From contig SMMW01000635.1 in NCBI GenBank assembly GCA_004794655.1, positions 1,644,001-1,708,000 on the forward strand: DNA of 64,000 bases, given 5' to 3'. The notes beneath the pieces are model-generated. The model was given only the letters and a program-made list of their open reading frames with translations. It had not been told where the DNA came from and did no database searches. The DNA comes from Marisa cornuarietis (taxonomy: Eukaryota > Mollusca > Gastropoda > Architaenioglossa > Ampullariidae). Within the stretch, counting starts at the first letter, position 1. Each line of letters opens with the position of its first letter. Below are positions 22,853 through 33,835 of the stretch, in pieces. Position numbers and translations under genes: made by a program.

Positions 22853-25800
22853 AGAGAATAACAAACACAACAATGACCGAACGGCGGATGAAAGGGACTT
22901 TTTCAGGGCTGTTTCCCCTAAAGGGACAGATGCAATATGGGCGAAGAGATGATGACCAGGAGATGCTGATGACAGGGCAAATGAAACAATCTCGGCGTTT
23001 GTGCGGTCCTGATGACGCCGTTATGGCAGTAATTGCCTCGTTTATGAAAACGCCGAGGGTCGAGACCACGCTAGGAAGACTTTCGCTCGTAATTAATGTC
23101 TGCCGGCTCGGTTGTCGTCGAGCAGCAGTGATCGAGGTGTGAAATTTCTAAGCGTTGAATGGGAAGTGTGAGATGTATGATTGCATGAAAACTGGCTCTT
23201 CTTGGATAGTTCAGAGAAAAGAGAAAATCAGCCTAAACCCCCCTTTCCACGAAAAAAACTAACAATAAAATGGTTTATGGCGTGCACGGAAAAATCGGTC
23301 AGCACTTATACACAATTTTTTCGTCAAGAAATCTAAGACTATTCTGAAAAGGTAGTTTGCTAAAATATCTATACGTATCTAGAACGTCCAGAATATTCTT
23401 TGACAACAGATATTCTGCAGAACACCATGATTTTGTGGGACGGTTAGCTTCCTAAAGAATCGTCAAATCCTAAAAGATATTAGACTGTCTAAACCTGTGC
23501 TAATATTAAACACAAGAAACCTACAACCAGGTCTGCTGTAACAACTTTAAGCCCAATCATTCGAAGACAGAAATTTTGTCAAAGACGCACGTTTTTATGA
23601 AAATCTAATGAAAATATCAATCCTGGTAAAAACATCACTTCTTGAACATGAATTGTTATCGCGGAACTGCCTTTTCACAGAGGGATTAGCTTGCATTCTT
23701 TACCATATAATAACAAAGGAAATGGTCGTCGAAAAATTCCAGCAAATCTCGCTCTCTACCTTTTGCCAATGAAGCTGTAAATCTCCCGGGATTACCGCCT
23801 ACATTTGCATTCAATGTTCTAACAAGTGTCAGTAGAGCCAGAGTGTCTAGAGGCTCAGTCGACAACGACAGCAGAAAATGGGAAGAAAACATGAAAACAA
23901 GAAACAAAGTTAAATAGATTAGACCCACATATTAAACACGGAAACAGATGGACATGGACAAGAAAGTAAAAGCGCCTGTAAATGTATAAAAGTGCCGGGA
24001 TATTTCAGAGGATGAACTGGTCTTACTGGTACTTTTGTGTGTGGAATACGATGATGTGAGAGGTAATCAACACAATTTTGAGGATTATGTTGAGGATTTA
24101 GGATTACAATTAATGCCTGCATCATCATGGACAAGACTGGATCAGTCTTTGCACTGCGTTTATCCTGCTTGCCGCCTGGAATATCGGATTCATTAAGAAA
24201 CAAGACTTATTCCGCCTTAGTACCACACTGAACAACTTTTGGTAATGAGAATATGTACGATTGACGCCCCCCCCCCCCCCGATGGACCTATAAACTACAA
24301 AGTGCGGAATTGCTACAACTATAATTACAAAACTAAACTACCTTCATACTGTTAATACTTTCAAGCCAGGTTGATTGGAATTTACTGTGCTCTTGTTATT
24401 TTTGGATCATGGGAAGGTGAAGGTAAAAAGTAACTTTATTAAGAGAAATTGTCTGGGGTAGTATAATTAGAGCTGATTGGCAGTGGAGCTTAGGTCAGCA
24501 GTCTAGACAGGGACCCGAACCGCTTCCTGCATATTGTGCGCTGTTCTTTGTTTAACTGACGTCGCCAGGCTTCTGCTTCATAAGCCGCCGGGTTGTATGA
24601 ATTATGCATCCGGTTACCGCTTTCTTTGATGCCCCCACCCCCTCAGTCCTCTGTCAGCTTCTGGTCCTCCTCCGCTTGCCGTCCCACCCAAAAACTTGAC
24701 TGCATCCCTAGAGAGACTCTTGTCATCGCGACACCATCTACTTGATGCTTCTGACGGATCCTGTCGTCGGTGGTACTTTTTTCTTCCTTTTTTAACTTAA
24801 GAAAACTTCCTTCAGCATCCCCATCTTCCTCGCTACAACTTCTCTCGTTTGCTCACCGCTCGATGATGGAAGTCCAAATAACCGAGGCACAGAGGAAACA
24901 TTTACAGTTTATAGACTTCCACATGATCTCACGTTGATTGACCCGCACCAGCAGCCACGCCGGATCTGAACCCTAGTATTCTTTGAGGTCAAAGTTTAGT
25001 TTAGCTAAACTAAACCTTTTTTAAATTCTAGGAAAAATGATAAGTTGAAAACGGTTCCTTTTAATGCTGTTTAATAATGATTATTTAATTTTTACTCTTG
25101 TTTTTGGTGAAGGGGGAGAATCTTCTTACTTTCCCTTAGTTTCCTTGGGACAAACAGATGTGTTTCAGCGCAATAATACCTTTAATGGTGGTTTAAGAGA
25201 AAAAAATAATCTTGTAGCTAAGTTTGTTGTAGCTGTTGTCTTTGTTCAGTGGTGGTCGCCACTATGTTTTTCTCGAGAACTGTAGAGAAATGAAGTCCTA
25301 CAATGGACCATTAATTTTGAATAGGTGATCACGTAGCCTCTTGACAGCTGCGTAAAGGCGACGTAGTGGCGTCAACATGTCTAACTTCCGTTTTCTGCTC
25401 GCCACTCCTCCTCCTCTTCCTCTTTCCTCCATTCTCTGAGATGTGCTGCTGGCTCCTCGCGCTGTCAGGTCATCAACACCACGCCGATCGAAGCTCACAC
25501 GTCTGTGATCACTTAAATGGTCTTTTCCCTTTCAGCTTCACCTCTCATGCTTTCCTTACTTGCCAAGGCTTCCGGCGAAATTTGAGACCCGGGAAGTACG
25601 GGTCGAGAAGTGTACAGTGGACAGACGAGAGCAAAAACAGAAAAAAATATTTTTTTAATAAATTACTATAGGATTACAACAATATGGAGTATTTCAAGTA
25701 GAATATCTAGTAACAAGCCCTTTACTGTTATAGTCATATTGAACATTTAGGGCTACTTCAAGAATAGAAGCTGATTGTGTTTCGTTATCATACCTCACAG

Positions 25801-27561
25801 TAATACCACCTACAATGCAAGCTCAGTGATCTCTCACTTTTTCTCACACGAACGCACACACACACACACACACGCGCGCGCGTGTACACACATGCACACA
25901 CATACATTACAACTAAAAGGTGTTCATAATCAGACACATACGGTATAGAATGTGGTTATGTTTGGCAAACGTTTACATGGCAATCAGATATCGACCATAC
26001 ATAACCACACATCCGACAATATGAGTCGATTATAAACAATCTTAACAATATTCCAAAGAGGGAATTAGTTTAGAATGTACTAGTATACACGTGGATCAGA
26101 AAAGGTGAGAGAGATTACTCACATGGTTAACATAAGATGCATAACTGTGCATTTTTAAATATATGCAGACTAACTAAGGACCTTTGACTCCAAAAATCAG
26201 ATCCATGAAAGCAAGTTTTCTTGAACCATCTCCCAACCTAAATCGCTGAAGACAGGAGAGAAGCAGGTCTGTCAGCCAGCGGAAAGATTTTTACCTTATC
26301 TCACTGCTGCACCTTCTGCTATCAATATTTAAACAAATTTATCAGGTCGCAAATAGAGAATAATTTTAAGCAGTTGCTATTATTCGTCGTTTCGCGTAAT
26401 TTTTAATTGGCTTACAGTTGACACATGATTCATCGCAGCGATTGGCAAAACGAGATCGTTTTAGTTGCGCTTCATAGTATTTTTTTGTTTTACAATCTGG
26501 CCTGAAGGAAGGGTTAACACTGTATTTATAGCTGTATCAGTTGTCCATACTTTTGTAAACGCTGGGTGTCAAGACACTGGCCAAGTCCCAAGGCAGCTCG
26601 CTAAGTGTTTGGCAGTTTTTCTTGACCTCTTGCACGGTCTCAGCTCGCATTGCTAAGTGTTCGGTCCTGTCTAGACTCTTCTGACGGTGAGGATCGTTAA
26701 TGGAATCTTACACTTCATTTCTCTGTTTTAACCAGCCATAAAACTTACACGCATTTGCTAAGAGTAACAAAATAAAAAAAAAAGAAAATAAAAAAACGAA
26801 AATAACTTAGAAAATGTTAAGAACAGTTTAACAAGCTATTTGTTTCGAAAAGAGCTGAAAAAAAATTTCAGTTTATTTTATGTTTAAGGTAAGCATCTAG
26901 ACATAAATTACATACATTTGTTTCTGAAGTCACTTTGTAGACAAGGTTCTAGAGGTTCTAAAACTGTTCACTGAGAGTAAATCCGGGTTAAATGTATGTA
27001 AGCACTCGGTGGTTCTATATTTGTTCTCGATAAAACACACACACACAGACTTGTTGACACAGTTCAGCAGGACAAGGTGTCTGTACGAGACAAGAGTGAA
27101 AAAGAAAGAAGTACAAACAAGAAACAGCAATGAATGCCATCAAGGATAAGAGTTATAAGGTCTAAAGAAAGAAAAAAATAACAAACTTTTAGAAAAAAGT
27201 GAGCTTCAAGAAAGAAAGAAATATTACTGGGTAGGGAGAAAACACAAAGTAAATAGATACATGTAAAGAAGGAAGAAGAAGATGAGATGGAGGAAATGGG
27301 GAAGAACTGTTCCTTTAAGTAATCAGCAAATAAATCTAGATTGCAGCCAAGTAGCCACAGGTGCCACATGCAGACAAAAGTCAGCTCGAGTGAGTCACGC
27401 CACCGAGGAAGAGAAGAAAAAGAAGAATCTCGATGATGGAGACTGCATCACGATGAAGTTCACTTCAAGAGTTACAGCACAGAAGTTGAAAGAACAAAGA
27501 CTAAATAATTGGTGCGATGAGACAGGTTTGGGTTGGTCAAGCAATGGCTAGTCACACCCAC

Positions 27562-27659
27562 CATGTTTCTGGAGCAGGAACTGTAGTTGGCATAAGGGGC
27601 TCCGGTGATCGGCGAGCGACGCCATGTGCCGTTCAGTTCACACTCCTTCACCGCAACGT
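27562..27659 (-). CDS. Class B GPCR, hormone-receptor domain part 2
   Basis: Residues 75 (split) to 107. The translation reads VAVKECELNGTWRR, then SPITGAPYANYSSCSRNM. It supplies the last two domain cysteines (KEC and SSC), the conserved GTW tryptophan and two more sequons (NGT, NYS). The pattern equals the calcitonin-family ICDQDGNW...NYTQC segment, with near-identical spacing. The acceptor is behind a good pyrimidine tract (CTTTCTGATTGCAG). The donor is ATG|GTGGGT, phase 0, weaker than consensus because +4 is G instead of A. It joins directly to the TM1 exon. Together with the preceding exon it completes the ligand-binding ectodomain fold, apart from the unseen first cysteine. Confidence 0.95.
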
Positions 27660-28678
27660 CTGCAATCAGAAAGGAATAAAGAAAGATAGGAGCAAAGCTA
27701 GGACCAATGATGCTTTGATGAGCAAACAACAGAGCAAGATATTCTTCTTCATCACCAATAATGTTTTGATGTACACACAACAGAGCAAGATTACAGCGGA
27801 CACCAAATTGTCACGTGACGCTACGGGTTGCATATACGAATAACCTTTCAATGCATCCTCTATGAACAAAATAAATGAGATTTCCTCACAAATTTTTGAC
27901 TCACATTCTTATTGAAGACAAAACCCAGCAGAACGAAGAACTCGAGCAACTTCAAGGACAACACTACAAACATCAACAACATGCACTCGACTCTTCTTGA
28001 TGGCGCGTGGTCTGTAGAAATACGATGTAAAGGAGTCGTAAGAATAAGGTTGGCTCGTTCTGAAGTCCCTTCCTTGAGATAAGCTCCTTTTGCAAAGCAT
28101 CGCTACACATCTCCACATCTATTCCCATGGCACCTTTTTCTGAATTCTGGCAAAATCCGCGTGGCTTTTGAAGATGCATATGTCATCTTGGCAGCAGAAG
28201 ACGGTTGGTCGTAAAACAGGCAGCAGTGGTCGTAAAATAATCCTCTGCGATGGCCCTGCTCTCGTAAGCTGGGGGTCGGGGCCCAGTGGTGGAGTCTGTA
28301 GGACTAAGCTGTAAAAGCCGCCATTGTAAGCCCACCAACGCCACCGTCGGTGCTGAAAGTTGCAGCGACTGGGTTTCCTTCGGCGCTTCTTACCTCTGAT
28401 AAGTGGAAGAAAACAAAGCGCCTCTGACCTCTTTTTGAGATATCACCGGAGATTTTTGAAAAGGTTAACTGTCAGGAAGTCATGGTTAGGGTCTTCCTGG
28501 TGTTAGAATAGGAACCGAACTCACGCACTGGTAGCAATGTTACTTATCAGCCGCAAATTACACAATCGTCAGTCGACTGAAAAAGAATAAAAGGATTTTT
28601 GTGATACCTACAAATTCCACGAGGATCTTCCCTCTGGACCTTCCTTCACCTTTTCGCCGATCATCATCATCATCATCA

Positions 28679-28860
28679 GTCCGGTGGCGCAACGGTTATC
28701 ACCTGTCACCAATACAGTGAAAGTTGGCTGTCCTGGGTTCAGTTCTCGTCTCGGGCACGCTGTTCTTTCTCTGCATGTGGCATCTGTTTACAGGGCTGGG
28801 TACCTTGCCGTGATATAACCTTAGTTGCTGGCTCGGCGTAAAACACCAATTAAAAAAAAA
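28679..28860 (+). mobile_element. tRNA-derived SINE, copy 1
   Basis: The 5' part has a polymerase III A-box-like TGGCGCAACGGTTA and a B-box-like GGGTTCAGTTCTCG about 50 bp apart. The 3' part (TTTACAGGGCTGGGTACC, TTAGTTGCTGGCTCGGCG) ends in A9. It is preceded by an (ATC)6 run. Nearly the whole length aligns by eye with the minus-strand copy at 61852-62031, and the head with 52524-52650, so this is a dispersed family and not a functional tRNA gene. Confidence 0.8.
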
Positions 28861-30214
28861 CTCCTCCTCCTCCTCCAGATGCAATAATTCAAGAGAAAGA
28901 TGTCTACTGACGCCATTCTCAGTATTAGATGATTTTGTAGCTCGGGCAAGAAACACTATCTACAAGGAGTGTGAAGATGATAGCCATTGGGAAAACCAAT
29001 TTAGAAGAAACAATACGATCATCTTTCTTGATCCATTTTCTTTGTCATCACCTTCTTTTGAAATGCCCTGTAAAAGATCTCTTTCCACAGACGACAGTTC
29101 GTCAGCAGTCCGTCGAAGAGGAAATGGGTTTTGCCCCTCTCGCCTCTTAACATGTCCGGAGAAGGCAAGCTAGTGAGTGAGAGAAACTTCGCTACTGAAG
29201 TCTTTTTGTACTTAATTCGTATTCGACTTATGTATCCAGACTCTAGACTTTACTTCCATCGTCCTCTTGATATTGTAATTTAGGAATTTGAGAAGCAGTT
29301 TTATGAAGATAGTTGTGCATGTGCGCGAAAAAATAGGATGTAAACTTTATACCTAGTGCGGGGTAAAACGGGGAGGATGTCTACACTGTCGTGGACATGA
29401 TCCCCCCCCCAAATATTTCTCAAGACTCTGCCATCATGCGGCAGTATACCGATCATGGCAGCTACAGTAGTGGGTGTGACTAGCACATAACATGACAGAA
29501 GGACGAGAGAGGCTGAGAGAGAGAGAGAGAAAGGAGGTGCATGTGTGGATTCTACTTGAAGAGGTCTACGAGTAGAAGAATTATTGCGATTATGTCTGTC
29601 TCTGACCTAAAATTACCCTCGCGTTTCTACGCCGGTAGAAAATTATGGGTGATCTCCACCTGCTCGATCTCGCTGAGCGGTTTATCGCACGACAGCTCCA
29701 AAGTGTCCCGCGTCTTGAGGGAACAGAGAGGAAGGAAGAAAAAATCGTTCTCAGGACCAATCCACGAGGAGACAGTGACAGAGGCAGTCGATAACGTGAA
29801 TGCAGGCATCTATCAATGGCACAGTATTAGCACATCGCCAACATCCATCGATCAGACATCGGGTTGGTGGACGCTAGATGAGCTGGCAACCAGATCCTTT
29901 CGTCCTCCAGGTCCTTGCGACTTGACCTCGGAATGAAAAAGTAGTTTTCGTCTGAGAGATGTGAAAGTCGTAAGCAATCTTTCTATGGTGCTGAAAACAA
30001 CCCACCTAGCCATGCACTGAACACCTCCTCTCACTATTTTTCAACAAATGTTTACATTTCAGGCTAGGTGGAAAATCAAAGTCTGGAGCCAAGAACCTTG
30101 GCTTAAGCAAGTGTAACGGTGCACACAGCAGATGTCTGTTGTTGAAGTTTTAATTGTATTTTAATGTAGCTTCTTTCAACAACCAGGTCCTTATGTTGCT
30201 CTTTAACTCTACAA

Positions 30215-30906
30215 AAACTTGGATTGTTTTACATGAATGGAGTACCGCTCGAGGAGGTAAACAGCTTTAAGTACTTGGGATCCACCTTTCCTAAAGATGT
30301 CAGATGCACGGCGGATATTGGCATCAGGATTGCAGGAGGTAGAGGAGCAATGGAAAATCTAAAGAGGATCTGGTGGAGCAACTATCTCAGCTTTAGCACC
30401 AAGTACACGATGTACAAGTTCATCACAGTCCCGCTGTACGGTTTCCAAACGTGGACTTTGATTGCTGATGTCAAAAAAACGAATACAGGCATGTAAGATT
30501 AATTGCTTGAGAAAATTATTCTGAATCTCCTTCATGGGATTCAAGACCAATGATTTTTGTTTACGGAGCGCGATCGCCATCTCGTGGGACACTAGGAACC
30601 TCTTGCTGCAACAGTAAAGCGGCGCAGGTTGGTCTGGTTTGGCAATGTCCACCCCCCCCCCGGCACGACACTCTGTCTAATTCTCATCTTCAGGGAACAG
30701 GAGACTGATGTGGACGGCGAGGTGGCCGTGAAGGAGTAGACTGGTCCTCCCACGATCGCTCAGGTCTGACCTAAGTGGCGAACCCTATCAGCTGCTGCGT
30801 CTGGCCACATCCCTCCCACGACCGGTACCGGCAAGTCAGTTTGACTGGTGATCACTTAGTACTGGTCAAGGTTGTTGTTGCTGCTGCTGCTGCTGTTGTT
30901 GTTCTT
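30215..30906 (+). pseudogene. Decayed non-LTR retrotransposon, RT C-terminal end
   Basis: An open frame of about 90 codons reads NGVPLEEVNSFKYLGSTF, then IGIRIAGGRGAMENLKRIW, and PLYGFQTWTLIAD. These match the region after the catalytic motifs of LINE reverse transcriptases (..V..FKYLGS, ..I..RI..A..A...L.RIW, LLYG.ETWTL). Past a frameshift near 30495 the family pattern continues (KTNDF; then TGPPTIAQV and KWRTLSAAAS before a stop near 30850). A TTG/CTG triplet tail follows at 30870-30906. 5'-truncated and dead; clade uncertain. Confidence 0.8.
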
Positions 30907-31218
30907 AATAATTCTTTGATTGTAAAATGGATTAACGTTAGCCATATTATTTTGACCTTAACAGTCGTTCACATCCCTATGAAACAAGTGATTATATGCG
31001 GCTTACAATATTTTAAAGGAACGATGTACACAATCGAAAAATACAGTCACCTGGATTGCTAAATGTGTAAACACTGCAATATGTTAGAAATCTGTATACT
31101 TTATTTTAAATTCCCTTGACGGCTTTCTGATGTAGTGTCGGGGAATTTTCAGCTGGCGTGAATGTGCTTTTTTTTGAAAGGAAAATGAATTCTCTTTCTC
31201 CTGGTATGTGATACGATC

Positions 31219-31486
31219 CAGGGGCCAGTTGCGCAACACGTTTCTAAACCTTAAAACTGTTCTAAAGAAGCAAAATCTCTCCTTAACCATTTTGATGCTT
31301 TGCAGAAAAACATTCAAAAATTGTACTGACAGGACGGAAACTTAGACTTAAACAGCTTTATCTTACTTAAAGCAGTTTTCGTTTTTAAAATTCTAAAATT
31401 GTGGTGTGCACTTTAAACTGATTATCTAACTAGAGTTAAGGCCTAAAAGTGTTTAAAATTAGAAATGTGTTGTGCAACTAGCCCTG
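31219..31486. mobile_element. MITE-like element, copy B, intact termini
   Basis: 268 bp beginning CAGGGGCCAGTTGCGCAACA and ending TGTTGTGCAACTAGCCCTG. The ends are inverted repeats matching over about 35 bp with few mismatches (CAGGG.C.AGTTGC.CAACAC.TTTCTAA). It is homologous throughout to copy A at 11485. No open frame. A non-autonomous DNA transposon is the natural reading; the target-site duplication is not clear, so the superfamily is open. Confidence 0.82.
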
Positions 31487-33559
31487 ATTTTTAATGACTG
31501 ACTGTGTTGCTTTGTCACAAACATTCTCTATTTTTTGCTAATTCTGGGCAAATCTGAAATCACTGTCTTTAGTGATAAAACACATTTATATCTGTATGGC
31601 TTTATGGAAAACGACATGGAGAAGGGATCATGTCAAACATTCACAATGTGATATACTATCAACATGGCTATAAATTAAGATTTTCGTCAAATTTCAGGGC
31701 CGTGTCTTGACAGAGTTGCGTACATTCAAACATCGAAGATGAAGCAGTTGAACGACAAAGTTACTTGCTCGCAGAAAACACTAAAATTGAAGGAAAATCG
31801 GCTTCAAAAGCAACACAGGTTTTGGTTTAAACACTAACAAACGTTTGCTTTACAATAGAACATCAAACGACAGAAGACGATGGATTCATTGAACTCGCTA
31901 GGTGCAACTGAGAAGGACAGACATCTCAGCCAATAATTTGCGAAGCACTCCTTAATCTCTCTTTCTCTTGTTTATCTTTGACTAACAGTTCTTTTCTGTG
32001 ACTATCTATGAGTAACTATACTAACCCTAACACGTATTACAAGGGCTAGTGGAAGTACAATTCTACGCATAAAAGATGCTATGCATCATATTATTATAGC
32101 TTCAGTTTTAATTGACTTTGCATTGGTGATATGAGGAGAGAAAAGAAAGGAGACGAAGAAGAGGGTAGAAAAGGAGTAGGAGAAAGGATAAATATTGTTT
32201 AAGCTGACGAGTCCTTGCGATCCTCGGCTATTGTAGCAGAGATGCCAAGATGGGGGACAAACCGAAAATAGTGCGATGTTTGAGAAGATTAGTTCCACGA
32301 ACATAAAGAGATAGCGCAGAGTGTTTTTACCACGATACATCACTACCACAAAATTGTTTAATAGATTTATTTATATACACAACTAAAGGAAAACTTTCGT
32401 TAAAAAAGCCTCAAAATCTTAGCTGTAGCCACGCCCACTTTACAGCACAAGCTTAGAAAGAAAAGAAGGGAGTAGAACGAACGGCCTGGTCAGAACAAAT
32501 AAAGTTCCTAGCATTCATTCCATCAATCGTGTTGTTTTCAATAAAATCGTTGTCGCCAGACCAAGTGGTTAAGCTATTGACCTGTTTCCGCGAGGAGTTA
32601 ATTCTGTCCGACATTCGACTCCGCGTACTAGGAGTGATCTGTCCTTCTTCCTTCCTGCTCTTAGCCACCTTCCTCTCCTCGCAAGGGGCAATGTCAGCAA
32701 ATCACGAAAAAAAAAATCCCACGCGCAGAAAAACCTAAACGAAATGTTACAGTCATTTTTTGTAGGTTTTACAGCCAAGTTTTGTCCTGATGGCTGGATA
32801 CAACTCTAAATGTTTAGGCAGGAATGCTCTTCCTCTCTGGATGTCACCATTACACATCCTCTGCCTCTCCGGACACGGGGGTAGGTAGTATATTCAGTCG
32901 CTGTAAAGATGTGTAAAGAGAATCACACACACTGGAAGATTCTGACAAATTGTAACGAGGAGCACGGCGCCCATTGGCAGCTCATGTCACGTGACAGACA
33001 TCGCGTGTCTCTTCTCTCTTTATTCACGTCGATGTCTTGTCTGGCCACGGAGATTTCTAATGGCCAACGACTCCACGCATTTCCTCCTGTCCTTGTGTGT
33101 AGGGAGAAAGCACCGATAAATTTACATCTATGACATCGGAGTGAAAATATTTGCTCGCACTACAGCTGCATTTAGAACAAGTCGTGGGGTGGACCACACA
33201 CGCACACACACACACACACACAACACGCGCGCGCGAAAAACATTATAAATACTTGTTAACTACATTTTAAAACTCCCAAGGTTGCGTACACAAGGGTTAT
33301 TGGGAGGATACTTTAACAGTTCTGTGATGCTCAGCGATGTAAATAACAAGCTAACTTTAGATAAAAAATAAATTCTGATGTGAAAGGTGACATCTGAACG
33401 TTTTGTTTAGTACCTCGCCTCTTTGTGTTCGACAGACGATAGGGCAATAAGTCTTTTGTTTTTCTAAAGGTTGCAGGCTTTAAAGTGGAATCATTATAAG
33501 AGCTGGAGTCAGCTCACCTTTGCTGGTTTTAGTTTAGTTGATTTTTTTTGTTAAATATG

Positions 33560-33835
33560 AAATTTTCTTGTGGTGTTTGCTGGGCGACTTTGACAAGATC
33601 TCGAGACTGACCCAATGAAATGTAACTCGAGTGTCTGGTTCTTTGTCTACAGATTCTCCACAGACAACGAGGTTCACCCTCATCCGACACCCTCAGAGCT
33701 TTTGTCTTGCCTGAGATCATCCAGATGATACCACTCCATTTCCATAGCCTGGATTTGTCTGTGTAAATCAGGCGTCAGGACCCAGGTCTCACATGTATAA
33801 AAATGAATTATTGACGATAGCATACAGATGAGCAG
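33560..33835 (-). pseudogene. Decayed LINE reverse-transcriptase fragment
   Basis: On minus, around 33810-33690, the frame reads FYTCETWVLTPDLHRQIQA then MEMEWY. This is the LLY.CETW.LT..L...IQAFE..CY block in the C-terminal part of LINE RTs. Flanking sequence is out of frame and degraded. It is distinct in sequence from the pieces at 30215 and 36850. Confidence 0.65.

Larger units (their letters stand above)
21936..27561. other. 5.6-kb receptor intron (ectodomain to TM1)
   Basis: It contains the GAGT microsatellite at 22108, the G-rich run at 22824 and a 22-bp perfect palindrome at 24994. The remainder is unique. No phase-compatible exon was recognised. Confidence 0.7.

Noticed and set aside
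28679..28755. Possible tRNA gene (A and B boxes)
   Set aside because: No cloverleaf I can fold, diverged B box, and homologous dispersed copies with a shared non-tRNA tail show it is a SINE.
29541..29936. 131-codon plus frame and an opposing minus frame
   Set aside because: No motif recognised; both strands open over the same segment, no splice evidence.
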